The notes under the pieces were generated by a model that was not told the DNA's origin, did not search any database, and worked only from the letters and a program-made list of their open reading frames with translations. The position numbers and the translations under genes were made by a program. From assembly GCF_019222765.1 (NCBI RefSeq), contig NZ_CP078145.1:3782001-3846000 (forward strand): DNA of 64,000 nt, read 5' to 3'. This DNA is from Nocardia iowensis (GTDB taxonomy: Bacteria > Actinomycetota > Actinomycetes > Mycobacteriales > Mycobacteriaceae). Of this stretch, positions 9,186 to 21,991 are shown one piece after another. Each line of letters begins with the position of its first letter. The first letter of the stretch is position 1.

Positions 9186-9863
9186 ATGTCCGAGCGGATC
9201 TGCGCATACTGTGCGCACCGTAACAGCGGTCGCGACGGCAAGTGCGCCGAGTGCGGAGCGCCGTTGCAGGCCGAGGCGAAAGCCGCGCTCGTGCCCGCAG
9301 ATGGAGTGCCTGCCGATCCACCGCCCGACGACCGAGAAAGCGGGAGCCAGCCGGTCTGGAGTCCACTCCATGATTGGCGCTTGCGTACGGCGCTTGCGGG
9401 TTTGCTGGTGCTGGCGATGGCGGTAATCCTCGTTGTCGGCGCGCGCTCGTTTCCACTGCGACCGCTGGTGCCTGGCGAGAATTCCGCATTAGCGGCCCTG
9501 CCGCCGCAGCTGAGTGCGGCAGCGTCCTGTCAGCGGTTGACCGATGCGGATGATGCTGATCGGTGCGTCGTTCACGCCGCCGATCTGCTCTTGGCGGGTG
9601 GGCTGACCGGCGGCCGGGATCTGACGTTCTACGTGCAGGTCTCGCCGTCCGATCGGCTCGCCGAGATCATCGATCGGTGGCGGGCGGCGGCCGGCGCCAT
9701 CGTCTCCGGCGGCCCGGTCTTCGTGGCCATCGGACCGTCGAACACAGTGTGGTATGCGAACACCCGCACGGGAGTGCACCTCGACACCGGGACCTTCGCC
9801 AGCCGATCCAGTGCGCAGACGTTCGTGGCCCGTTCCGGCTTGACCGGCGGTGTCCCATGGTGA
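9186..9863 (+). CDS. Zinc-ribbon single-pass membrane protein
   Basis: About 225 residues; ATG 9186 is preferred, though GTG 9183 is in frame. It opens with a zinc ribbon, CAYC then CAEC (residues 6-24), followed by a linker and one membrane helix near residue 65-88 (LRTALAGLLVLAMAVILVV). The outer part (about 100-225) contains paired cysteines and has no family I recognise. The same N-terminal ribbon plus membrane helix occurs in many actinobacterial proteins beside SPFH or kinase genes. It ends 2 bp before the convergent SPFH gene. It probably works with the preceding discoidin-like protein and the SPFH protein at the membrane. Confidence 0.7.
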   Translation: MSERICAYCAHRNSGRDGKCAECGAPLQAEAKAALVPADGVPADPPPDDRESGSQPVWSPLHDWRLRTALAGLLVLAMAVILVVGARSFPLRPLVPGENSALAALPPQLSAAASCQRLTDADDADRCVVHAADLLLAGGLTGGRDLTFYVQVSPSDRLAEIIDRWRAAAGAIVSGGPVFVAIGPSNTVWYANTRTGVHLDTGTFASRSSAQTFVARSGLTGGVPW

Positions 9864-9865
9864 GG

Positions 9866-13856
<3,991 letters not shown>

Positions 13857-13901
13857 GTGGGAGACGATAGGCGCGCCGAACATTGTCGCGGTGTGAGCGA
13901 A

Positions 13902-13917
13902 TTCCCATGGCCGGGAA
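13902..13917. promoter_or_regulatory. Palindromic operator-like element, copy 2
   Basis: TTCCCA-TGGC-CGGGAA, one mismatch from the consensus. It lies 45 bp upstream of the DUF1707 start and 133 bp upstream of the MerR start, in a divergent gap. Confidence 0.65.
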
Positions 13918-14050
13918 GGGTTTAAGGTGGGTGGCACGGAAGGCAACTGCGGATAGCCCGTAGCTCCGGAGCCGTGCCGTGACCTGGTGCCGGGGCGCGC
14001 CGTCCCGTGCCACGGCGAACATCGTCGGATCGTGTGGTTTGCTTGACGGT

Positions 14051-14788
14051 ATGTCCGCGGGTGTTGAGTACACGATCGACGAATTGGCGCGCGAGGCAGG
14101 CACGACCGTACGCAGTGTCCGTGTTTACCACGAGCGGGGAGTGTTGCCGCCTCCCCAGGTGAAGGGGCGGACAGGATTCTATGGGCCGGAGCACCTGAAC
14201 CGGGTTCGCACGATCAGCCGCCTGCTGGACCGGGGTATAAAGATCAACGGCATCAGAGAGTTGCTCAACGCCTGGGACCGCGGCGATGACCTCGGCGCGA
14301 TCCTCGGGGTGGGTGAGCCGACACCGAGCGGCACATCCGCGACCGGCACGATCGCGGCGACAGAGCTTGCCGAGCGCTTCAGCGATATTCCTGACGGTCT
14401 GGCCCGTGTCGTCGCGGCCGGACTGTACGAGCCCGTCGATGCGACGACCTATCGGGTGGTCGACGCCAACTTCAGCCGGATCCTCGACCAATTGAGCGCG
14501 CTTGGTATCTCTCACACCGATCTGCTGGACGAGCTGGACCGGCTCAGAGCGGATTCCGATCGCATGGCCCGTAGCTTCGTGGAGCTGTTCCGGCAGACCG
14601 CATGGCATACCTACCAGCAGTCCGAACAATCCCCGGCCGACGCCGCCGAGCTCACCGAGCGGCTGACGGAGATCAAGCGGGCGGCAGGCCAGATAACGAC
14701 GGAACTTGTCGTCCGATCCGTGGCCCGGTACCTAGACAGCGATTCAGAACTCGCCGAGGCGTTGTCTACTCGAGATCTACTTAAGTAG
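14051..14788 (+). CDS. MerR-family transcriptional regulator
   Basis: 245 residues from ATG 14051. The N-terminal winged helix-turn-helix is typical: YTIDELAREAGTTVRSVRVYHERGVLPPP, then a YGPEHLNRVRTISRLLDRG wing and helix (all within residues 6-65). The rest is helical and could form the dimerisation coiled coil plus a ligand domain; no cysteine metal-binding pattern is seen, so a metal sensor is unlikely. It is divergent from the DUF1707 gene. The target is unknown; the divergent neighbour or its own gene are the first guesses. Confidence 0.88.
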   Translation: MSAGVEYTIDELAREAGTTVRSVRVYHERGVLPPPQVKGRTGFYGPEHLNRVRTISRLLDRGIKINGIRELLNAWDRGDDLGAILGVGEPTPSGTSATGTIAATELAERFSDIPDGLARVVAAGLYEPVDATTYRVVDANFSRILDQLSALGISHTDLLDELDRLRADSDRMARSFVELFRQTAWHTYQQSEQSPADAAELTERLTEIKRAAGQITTELVVRSVARYLDSDSELAEALSTRDLLK

Positions 14789-14893
14789 GCATTCCTCGCG
14801 CATACCGATGCGCAACGACAGCTTGCCTCCGAGAATCGCTTTGTCACACGTTGTAGCGGCGTGTCACCCGAGGAAGTAGGTGAGGGGTGTGTC

Positions 14894-15463
14894 ATGGGAA
14901 ATGTGATGTTGTGGATGCAGATGTCCCTGGACGGGTTTGCTCAGGGACCGGACGACGATGTGCACTGGCCGGTCGTGGATGAAGAGTTGTGCGAGTCCTA
15001 CCTGGACCGGTTGACCGAGGCTGACGTGTTCCTCTACGGGCGCAAAACCTACGAGATCATGGCGTCGTTCTGGCCCACGGCGGATCGCGACCCGGCGATT
15101 TCGCCCTTCTATGTCGAGTTCGCGCGCTGCTGGAAGAAGACACCCAAGATCGTCTTCTCCCGGACCTTGCGCACCGTCGAGTGGGATACCAGGGTCGTCA
15201 GTGACCTCGTCGAAGAGATCGGTGAGCTGCGGGCGCAGCGGGGGTGTCGGATGGTGCTGTTCGGCGGCGTGCAGACCGCGGCGACGTTCATCGCGCACGA
15301 CCTGGTCGATGAATATCGGCTGTTCGTCCATCCGGTCCTGCTCGGCGGAGGTGTTCCGCTGTTCCCGGGCGTAGATCGGGCAGGTCTACGGCTGCTGGAT
15401 GTGATGACCTACGACAGCGCCGTCGTGCAGTTCCACTACGAGCAGCTGGCCAACGCAGCGTAA
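14894..15463 (+). CDS. RibD C-terminal / dihydrofolate reductase-like protein
   Basis: 189 residues from ATG 14894 (earlier in-frame starts exist, but the fold begins here). It has the fold signature of the RibD_C/DHFR-like family: MQMSLDGFAQGPDDD at the N-terminus, FLYGRKTYEIM near residue 48, and MVLFGGVQTAATFIAHDLVDEYRLFVHPVLLGGG near 122-155. Members bind NADPH; many have unknown substrates. It is followed directly by a decayed regulator gene. No operon partner is visible. Confidence 0.88.
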   Translation: MGNVMLWMQMSLDGFAQGPDDDVHWPVVDEELCESYLDRLTEADVFLYGRKTYEIMASFWPTADRDPAISPFYVEFARCWKKTPKIVFSRTLRTVEWDTRVVSDLVEEIGELRAQRGCRMVLFGGVQTAATFIAHDLVDEYRLFVHPVLLGGGVPLFPGVDRAGLRLLDVMTYDSAVVQFHYEQLANAA

Positions 15464-16368
15464 GATCCTGGCGACCTGCCGTGAGCAGGTCGGGCGGCTG
15501 CACGAGCACCTCGTGAAGGTCGCGCCGCTGCCGCCGCTGTGGAGCTGTTCCGGCGACGTGCCGAACTTACCGGGCGCCCATCTCCGATGATCCCGGCGAA
15601 CTCACCGCCGCCGGGCGCATCTGTCGGCATGTCGACCACAATCCGCTGTTCATCCGTCTGGCTGCGGCGAGGTTGCTGCACCGGCCGGCCGCCCGGGTAC
15701 TGCGCGAGCTGACCGGCGGCGAGAACGACCGTCGCCTGCGGTGGACAGGTGGCGCCAACTTGGAAACCGAGGCCCGGCATCGCGGTGTCGGGACGTCATC
15801 GCGTGGTCGTACGGCCTGTGATCGGTTGGCCGTGGGCGCTACCCGTGCCGAACTGACACCGATGGCGACCGAGATCGTGCACCTCGGAGCCGGGTTCGCC
15901 GCTGGATACCGATCCGTAGGAATCGAATTCGATTAGGTTCCGGTGCTCACCGCGCACATACGGCCGATCCTCGAGGCCACCAAGGCGGTGCTCGACAGGC
16001 AGCAGCGGGTCGCTGCTGCGGCCCGCGGGTCACAGTTGCGGCCCGAGTTCGATGAATTGCCGCGCTATGCGCTCGGCCTGTTGACCATCGGTCGTGAGCC
16101 GACCGAACACACTGCAGCGCACCGCGCATCGAGCTTATGGGAGACGTTGTCGCCAGCGGAGCGCGATGTCGCCGTGCTTGCCGCCGCGGGACGGCCGAAC
16201 AGTGCGATCGCGGTCCGACGCGATCGATCGGTCCGCACCGTCGACGCGCAGGTGAGTTTGATCCTGCAGAAGCTGATGGTTTCCTCGCGGTCCGACATCA
16301 TCGGGCATATTCCGGCTGACCTCCTGCACCGTGTCCGGCAGCAATCCGGACACGAACCTGACGCCTAA
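15464..16368 (+). pseudogene. Decayed AfsR/STAND-type LuxR regulator, third paralogue
   Basis: Fragments in three frames line up in order with the intact regulators at 36985-39585 and 44477-47011. First comes a post-Walker-B piece (LATCREQVGRLHEH, then VAPLPPL) at about 15465-15540, then ELFRRRAELTGRP, then ICRHVDHNPLFIRLAAARL through LRWTGG (15620-15760), a frameshift after RHRGV, a large internal deletion, and a C-terminal LuxR helix-turn-helix (LSPAERDVAVLAAAG, SVRTVDAQVSLIL) at 15943-16368. The P-loop part is missing. The last piece still has an open frame of 141 codons and could be expressed as a truncated DNA-binding protein. It ends 143 bp before the diphosphate synthase gene. Confidence 0.85.
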
Positions 16369-16511
16369 GGACGTTGACCGGGTCGTATCCAACATTTCTT
16401 GGCGTCCGACCACACCGTTTGAATGTCCGGGCCACCCAAAGCGGCTTTGGATCAGCGGATTAACGCTCGACATAGGCTCATCGAGAAGGCGGGTGGTTCT
16501 GTCGATGGCAG

Positions 16512-17564
16512 GTGAGAGCGCGGCTTGTGGCTATCTCGGATTCATGGTTGTCCGGTGGTTCGACGGACCCAGGTGGCATTCTGCGGCGATCTCGCACGCT
16601 GTGCGACCCGATACTGCGAACGGCGGTGTATACGCTGCCCGACCCACTGCGCCGGATGGCTGGGTACCACTTCGGCTGGTGGGATCGTGACGGGTTCGAG
16701 ATCGATGCGGATCCAGGGAAGTCGCTGCGTGCGGCGTTGGTGATCGCCTCTGCCGCAGCATGTTCCGGCGGGCCCGTTGACGCGGCGTCGGCTGGGGCCG
16801 CAGTCGAATTGGTACACAATTTTACGTTGGTGCACGACGACATCATGGACCGCGACCTCACCCGCCGGGGACGTCCCACCGTGTGGAGTGTGTGGGGTAT
16901 CACCGACGCCATGCTGCTCGGGGATGCGCTGCAGGCACTCGCGGTGCGCACCGCAGTTGAGGGCTGCGCGAAACATATTGCTGCGGAGGTTGTCTCGCGT
17001 CTCGCGGCGACCATGGTCGAGTTGTGCCGTGGGCAGCAGGAGGATTGTGCGTTCGAGACGCGGGAGGGGATTACCGTCAACGACTACCTGCAAATGGTTG
17101 CGGGCAAAACCGGGGCATTGATGGGCTGCTCCTGTGCGCTCGGTGCATGCTGCGCCGGCGCCGACGCGGAAACGGTATCCGCGATGGACGCCTTCGGCCG
17201 CCGCCTCGGTCTGGCGTTCCAGTTCACCGACGATCTCCTCGGGATATGGGGCCAGCCCCGGCTGAGCGGCAAACCCGTTGGCAACGATGTGAAGCGTCGC
17301 AAACGTTCGCTCCCGGTGGTCGCAGCAATAGAGTCGGGCACGTCCGCGGGCCTCGAGTTGGCGTGGATGTTCGATGCTGAGCACCCCCTCGACGCCGAGG
17401 ACGCCGATCGCGCAGTAGAACTGATTGAACGAGCAGGCGGGCGTGCCTACACCGAGCGGCAGGCGGAACAGCAGGTGCGCCGCGCCCTCGCCGAGCTCCC
17501 AGATCGGTTGGTGACCGAAGATCTAATGATTCTCGCCCAGGGGGTTTGGGGACGCGAGAAGTGA
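16512..17564 (+). CDS. Geranylgeranyl-type polyprenyl diphosphate synthase
   Basis: 350 residues from GTG 16512; later starts are possible. A trans-isoprenyl diphosphate synthase: first aspartate-rich motif DDIMD at 109-113 with the downstream RRGRPTVW, a KT pair near 200, and QFTDDLLGIWG at 237-247 as the second motif, where the second DDxxD is reduced to DDLLG, as in many actinobacterial short-chain synthases. It should condense IPP with an allylic diphosphate to make C15-C20 prenyl diphosphate in the cytosol; chain length cannot be read with confidence. An XRE regulator and an unknown helical protein follow. In actinobacteria such orphan synthases usually feed a terpene cyclase or prenyl transferase. 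Confidence 0.9.
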   Translation: MRARLVAISDSWLSGGSTDPGGILRRSRTLCDPILRTAVYTLPDPLRRMAGYHFGWWDRDGFEIDADPGKSLRAALVIASAAACSGGPVDAASAGAAVELVHNFTLVHDDIMDRDLTRRGRPTVWSVWGITDAMLLGDALQALAVRTAVEGCAKHIAAEVVSRLAATMVELCRGQQEDCAFETREGITVNDYLQMVAGKTGALMGCSCALGACCAGADAETVSAMDAFGRRLGLAFQFTDDLLGIWGQPRLSGKPVGNDVKRRKRSLPVVAAIESGTSAGLELAWMFDAEHPLDAEDADRAVELIERAGGRAYTERQAEQQVRRALAELPDRLVTEDLMILAQGVWGREK

Positions 17565-17570
17565 AGTGGC

Positions 17571-17586
17571 TACCCAGTTCTGGGAA
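17571..17586. promoter_or_regulatory. Palindromic operator-like element, copy 3
   Basis: TACCCA-GTTC-TGGGAA, one mismatch. It begins 6 bp after the diphosphate synthase stop and lies 121 bp upstream of the XRE/TPR regulator start. Confidence 0.65.
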
Positions 17587-17707
17587 TCGCCGAGCAGACC
17601 GAGGTTGCGATAATCACTTCGCCGTCGGCCATCGTTGTGCGCGCTTGGGCTGATGGAGACGTGTCGTCCGATCCGTTTTAGGCCGGTGTTCGAGGGAATT
17701 GCGTGCT

Positions 17708-18934
17708 ATGGATCAGTCGGGAACGAGGCAATTCACCGTGGGGCGACTCGTAAAAATGCGTCGTGCCGAGAAGGGGCTATCGCGACGGGTGGTGGCCGGT
17801 TTGGTCGGGCGCAGCGAGGAGTGGCTGCGACTGGTCGAATCAGGTCGCTGTCGGCTCGACAGCGTGGAGGTGATCTTAGCGCTGTCCGAGGTGCTGGGCT
17901 TCGACCACAATATACTGATCGAGCGGCGTGCCGGGGCGAGCGGTGACGGAAATACAATGGGCGGCGAAGTTGCCAGGAAACTTCGGCAAGCGATCCTCGG
18001 CCATCCCCGATTCCGGGTGCAGGACACATCCGCGCTGTCACTCGATCTGCTGTCGGTGGCGACGGAACTAGCGAGTTGTCGGAGAGCCTGGCACGAATCG
18101 CCGCGGCGCTATACGACGGTGCTGGAAAAGCTGCCCGCCGTAGTATCGGCGAGCCGGTTGCTTTACCTGCACGTGAATGACTCCGCGAACGCATCGCTAC
18201 AGGTGTCCGCATATCATCTCGCGCGGGAAGTATGTACCGGAATCGGCGCCGACGACCTCGCGTGGATAGTCGCGGACCGCGCAATGGAACTCGCTGGCCT
18301 GGCCGACAGTCCGATCGAAGTAGCCACCGCCGCATGGCATTTCGGTTGTTCGCTGCTGCATATTGGCGAGACGGGACTGTGTCTTGAATGCGTGGCGAGT
18401 TCGGCAACCTTGGTCGACGCGGTGCCCAACTCTGTCGATCGGACAATCGTGTCGGGCGCGTTCCATCTGCTCGGGGCACGGGCATCGGCTGCAGAACACG
18501 ATTTGGCAGACGCGGAGCGGCGGCTGGCGGGGGCTAAGCGTATTGCCGACGAGCTCGGTAGGGATGGTCGGATACCGGGAGTTACGTTCGGGCAGACGGA
18601 AATCGACATCGCCTGCATGGAGATCTCCACTGGCAGCGACGACGCGGACGGTGCCGTCAAGATCGGCGCGGAGACCGAGCTTACGCCAGATTATCCGGTC
18701 GAGGGTCGGGCGCGGTACTACATTGCCATGGCGGAGGCGTTCGCAACCGGCGGCGACGACGTCGGGGCGGTGTTCTCGCTGACCAAGGCCGCAGCCGCCT
18801 GCCCGGAGGAACTGCGGTTCAACCGAGCCGCGCACCGTGCTCTGCAGCGCATCGGGTGCGGGAATCAGCTTGTCGCCCATGAGGTAACGCGACTATTCGC
18901 GCTGGCTGGGCTGGAACGGCCCAGGTCGCCATGA
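17708..18934 (+). CDS. XRE-family regulator with a TPR-like C-terminal domain
   Basis: 408 residues from ATG 17708 (TTG 17699 is in frame). Residues 8-70 form an XRE helix-turn-helix (VGRLVKMRRAEKGLSRRVVAGLVG, then VILALSEVLGFD). The remainder is alpha-helical with tetratricopeptide-like repeats (AWHFGCSLLHIGETGL, ADAERRLAGAKRIADELG), a layout typical of actinobacterial regulators that bind a peptide or small ligand. It sits between the prenyl synthase and the convergent unknown protein, so it may control this module. Two copies of the palindromic element flank it. Confidence 0.85.
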   Translation: MDQSGTRQFTVGRLVKMRRAEKGLSRRVVAGLVGRSEEWLRLVESGRCRLDSVEVILALSEVLGFDHNILIERRAGASGDGNTMGGEVARKLRQAILGHPRFRVQDTSALSLDLLSVATELASCRRAWHESPRRYTTVLEKLPAVVSASRLLYLHVNDSANASLQVSAYHLAREVCTGIGADDLAWIVADRAMELAGLADSPIEVATAAWHFGCSLLHIGETGLCLECVASSATLVDAVPNSVDRTIVSGAFHLLGARASAAEHDLADAERRLAGAKRIADELGRDGRIPGVTFGQTEIDIACMEISTGSDDADGAVKIGAETELTPDYPVEGRARYYIAMAEAFATGGDDVGAVFSLTKAAAACPEELRFNRAAHRALQRIGCGNQLVAHEVTRLFALAGLERPRSP

Positions 18935-18937
18935 GGT

Positions 18938-18951
18938 GGGCCGCGCGGCCC
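18938..18951. terminator. GC-rich perfect palindrome between convergent genes
   Basis: GGGCCGC followed directly by GCGGCCC, in the 27-bp gap between the convergent regulator and synthase-like genes. It lacks a T tract, so it may work as an actinomycete-type terminator without poly-U, or not at all. Confidence 0.35.
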
Positions 18952-18961
18952 CGACGCGTGA

Positions 18962-20290
18962 TCAGATCGCGTAGTCGCCAGCCAGCGAATCGTAGCGGTG
19001 GGAGTAGAGTTGTTCGTGGAAGGCGACGAAACGCCTTGTCACCTCGGTGATTCGGCGATCGCGTAGTCGCCGGTCGAGACGTATGAGCTGCATGGCGAGT
19101 GTCATGCGCTGCCGAGTGTAGAGATCGGCGAAGAAGTTCAAGTTGTCCAGGAGGGCGGCGAGACCGTCGGTGAGGCCGTGGCAGCGGTACACGTCGTAGA
19201 GACAGACATTGAATTCGCCGTTGATCACGTCTTTGTGGATACGGTTGAACGCTACCGCGTCGGTCGTGCGGGTCAGCAGGGTCACAGCATCGTTCGCGTC
19301 AGTGGTCAGATTGCGTTGCTGGAGATCACGAATGAGCTCGGTCCGCCGTTGTCGTGCCATCGTCAGTAGAGGCGTGCCGATGTCGTTGAGTAAACGGACA
19401 AGCACGGATGCAGTGTCCAGTGCGGTGATGAGCGTTCCGTCGCGCAATGCTTCGCGGTAGCCATGATCCGGATGGTCTATCTCACCGAAGACCGTCGCGT
19501 AGTACCCGAGCGTCGGGGTGGCAAGTATTGCCTGCCCGCCGGTTTCAACGAGCTCTGTCCGCGACAGTCGATCGCAGGTGAGTGTGCGGTTGACGGCCTC
19601 ATACCGCTCGATCAGCTTCGCTCGCATGAATGGTTCGCCGTGTGTACCCGCGATCGCAGCCAACACATCGCGTCCCGATTGGAGGTTGGCCGCCAGCCCG
19701 CTCCACGTCGAGTGCTCCAGCACGCGCTCGGTCGCTTCGGTGCCCGTTGTTGCGATATATTGCGCGACCATCCGCGCCTGATCGCCTGCGGTCAGGCTCT
19801 GTACGAAGGTCGATGTTTCCGCGCAGGGGCCCCGGAGGTCCGCGAGCAGAGCGGCGGCGTCCCGCTTCGAAGGATGCCGGAGTTCCGCGGCCATGATCGT
19901 GTTGAAGGCGACCAGCGCATTCCGTGTCGTCGACATTGCACCAGGCCGCACCGACCCGAGCCCGATCGCGAGATTGTCCGAAATTACCTCAAAGATTTGG
20001 TAGATATTCATCGAGACGGTGTATCGGCGCACGGTCGACCAATCTTGGGGGCCAGGCAACTGATTGAGGATTCGTGCGGTGAGGTTGCCCAATTGCGTCA
20101 AAGCGATGATTCGCGTGAACAATTCACGCTCCGGGTTCGCTGTCGACAGAGCCCAGGTGTAATACGCACGTACCTCTGGCTCCGGCAGATAACGCGCTAT
20201 CTTCTCAACTAGTTCCGCCCGAGTCGCTTCGACCAGTTCGGCCCGTCGTTCCTCGATGGAAGTCACGGCGGAGATGGTAGCAACGGACAA
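18962..20290 (-). CDS. Unknown all-helical protein, possible terpenoid-synthase-like enzyme
   Basis: 442 residues from TTG 20290, or 434 from GTG 20266. I do not recognise the family. The protein is predicted to be almost entirely alpha-helical with no membrane segment or signal peptide. Features that recall class I terpenoid synthases are an acid-containing helix EVISDNLAIG (101-110), RLLNDIGTPLLTMARQRR (299-316), where N302-D303 sits where an NSE/DTE metal motif could be, and a final RY pair (432-433). The spacing is unusual and the canonical DDxxD is absent, so this is only a hypothesis. It supports the idea that the gene faces a prenyl diphosphate synthase and a regulator. A palindromic element lies 20 bp upstream of the TTG. 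Confidence 0.6.
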   Translation of the reverse strand: MSVATISAVTSIEERRAELVEATRAELVEKIARYLPEPEVRAYYTWALSTANPERELFTRIIALTQLGNLTARILNQLPGPQDWSTVRRYTVSMNIYQIFEVISDNLAIGLGSVRPGAMSTTRNALVAFNTIMAAELRHPSKRDAAALLADLRGPCAETSTFVQSLTAGDQARMVAQYIATTGTEATERVLEHSTWSGLAANLQSGRDVLAAIAGTHGEPFMRAKLIERYEAVNRTLTCDRLSRTELVETGGQAILATPTLGYYATVFGEIDHPDHGYREALRDGTLITALDTASVLVRLLNDIGTPLLTMARQRRTELIRDLQQRNLTTDANDAVTLLTRTTDAVAFNRIHKDVINGEFNVCLYDVYRCHGLTDGLAALLDNLNFFADLYTRQRMTLAMQLIRLDRRLRDRRITEVTRRFVAFHEQLYSHRYDSLAGDYAI

Positions 20291-20310
20291 CTGCCGCCGA
20301 ACGAAACATA

Positions 20311-20326
20311 TTCCCAGCCAGGGTAA
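20311..20326. promoter_or_regulatory. Palindromic operator-like element, copy 4
   Basis: TTCCCA-GCCA-GGGTAA, two mismatches. It lies 20 bp upstream of the TTG start of the synthase-like gene, close enough to overlap the promoter. Confidence 0.55.
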
Positions 20327-20373
20327 TTCGAGTCCGCAGAACGCTACACGCAGGTGTGTGATGTCAGGTTCTT

Positions 20374-21960
20374 CTATTTCGGCCTACGTAGCTCGTTGTC
20401 GGCGGTCGCGGCTGTCCTAGCTTCGTTGGGCATGGACTTTACCCCAGGTGTCGAGTTTGGTTCGGAGACAACCGTTTTCGCAGGGTCTGGAATGCGGCGC
20501 GGCGCCCGGTCGCGGTCACGATCAGGCGCGGCTTCTGCGGATGTGGGAAGCGGTGACGTGGTGGAGGCGACGCCCGGTGTGTTGTTCGGTCTCGACCAGG
20601 GTGTGGTGACCCCCCCTCGGGATCGTATCCGAGGGCCTCTCGGGCGGCTTGCAGCTCTGGATTGGGGCGTGCCAGGTGTGTTCGTGGCCCCACTGAAGCC
20701 TGCTCGCGGGTGTTCCCATGGAGTGGTCGGCGGCTGATCAGGACCCGTCTGCGAGAACTGCGGGGCGGCTGCCGTGCTGCCTGCGGACGTTCGGAACTCG
20801 GTGGAGATAGAATTCTCCCCCAGGCTGACTGCGGCGGTGTCGGGGGAACTGGTGCGGCCGGAGTCGATGCCGAGCCCGGATAAGCCGACGGACTCGGTCC
20901 AGGCCAATGCGGGCATCACACCCATTAGGGCAGAACCGTATTCAGCCGTGCGTGCCGGTGTCAGCGCCGAAGTATCGCCGCGCGGTGGTGTCGAAGTGCG
21001 CGGGTCGCGGGAAGTCCCGGGCGTGGGTTCTTTGGCATATTCCGGATTATCGTTACCCGGCTCTATTTCGTTCTGCTGGTGCGATCCGGACGTTCGCGCG
21101 CCGTGTTGCGTCGGATCAACCTGGCCGTGGGGAGGTGATCCGAATCTTCGATCCGGTGGGTCGGCGCGCGGCTCCGCTGCTAGTGGCGGTGTCAGGCCGG
21201 CGCTCGGGAGTTGTTCTGGCACGGCGAGTTCCCGCCCACTTGGTGAGACGTAATCCAGTCTCGCCAGTTTGTCGGCGAGGTCGGCACCGTGCTTGATCAT
21301 TTCGGCGGCGTGTTGGTCGAGGACGTCGGCGTAGTGCCCGATCTCGTCGGCCTCGATGTGCAGAGGCGTGGTGGACGCAGGCACCCCCAGGGCACCCTGG
21401 AGTGCACCGTAGGCGAATCGATCGACCATTCGTCCGACTGCGTCCTCGAGCGGCTCGATTGCTCTGCTGATCACCTCGGCCAGAATGTAGGCGATCAGCA
21501 TCTGCTGCATCGCCTGGCACAGTCGGCGCGCGGCCGCCGTGATGGCTGCGCTCAGGGCCGCGGAGGCACCATAGGTAACCACGGAAGCCGCCAGGGCGGT
21601 CGCGTAACTCGCTGCCAGGGCGGCGAGTTCGGCCAGTACCACCACCTTCACCGCGGTTATGACGTCGGCTGTGACATCAATGGCCTTCGCCACGGCGGCA
21701 CAGGTGCGCTGCAACTCGGCCATATGCTGCGTATTCATGGCCGCCCAGGCCGTGACCAACTGCTCGTAGGAATGCCCCGAGTAGACCGAGCCCATATCGC
21801 GAATGACGATGGTCGCGGACTCCTGCGTTTGGCCCACGTTGGAGGAGAAATCCCGTACATGGCGGGCGAGCTCGCGGACTTGGTCTTCATCGACGTCGGG
21901 ATACGGAACCCCGCAGCAATTGAGGAAGAGGATTACCTCGCTGGGAATCTCTATCGGCAT
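20374..21960 (-). CDS. CpnT N-terminal-like ESX protein without a toxin domain
   Basis: 528 residues from ATG 21960. The first ~240 residues match the helical N-terminal domain of CpnT and other ESX-type toxin carriers: MPIEIPSEV, then PYPDVDEDQVRELA, MGSVYSGHSYEQLV and a long alanine-rich helical stretch to about residue 190. From about 250 to the end it is Pro/Ser/Thr/Arg-rich and disordered-looking (WTESVGLSGLG near 360). No C-terminal enzyme (NADase, nuclease or other) is present, unlike CpnT with its TNT domain, and no immunity gene follows. It may be a truncated or degenerate effector, or a structural surface protein. No esxE/esxF pair is adjacent. Confidence 0.75.
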   Translation of the reverse strand: MPIEIPSEVILFLNCCGVPYPDVDEDQVRELARHVRDFSSNVGQTQESATIVIRDMGSVYSGHSYEQLVTAWAAMNTQHMAELQRTCAAVAKAIDVTADVITAVKVVVLAELAALAASYATALAASVVTYGASAALSAAITAAARRLCQAMQQMLIAYILAEVISRAIEPLEDAVGRMVDRFAYGALQGALGVPASTTPLHIEADEIGHYADVLDQHAAEMIKHGADLADKLARLDYVSPSGRELAVPEQLPSAGLTPPLAAEPRADPPDRRFGSPPHGQVDPTQHGARTSGSHQQNEIEPGNDNPEYAKEPTPGTSRDPRTSTPPRGDTSALTPARTAEYGSALMGVMPALAWTESVGLSGLGIDSGRTSSPDTAAVSLGENSISTEFRTSAGSTAAAPQFSQTGPDQPPTTPWEHPRAGFSGATNTPGTPQSRAASRPRGPRIRSRGGVTTPWSRPNNTPGVASTTSPLPTSAEAAPDRDRDRAPRRIPDPAKTVVSEPNSTPGVKSMPNEARTAATADNELRRPK

Positions 21961-21991
21961 ACCAATGCACCGCCGGCTCGCCGCGGCCCAG

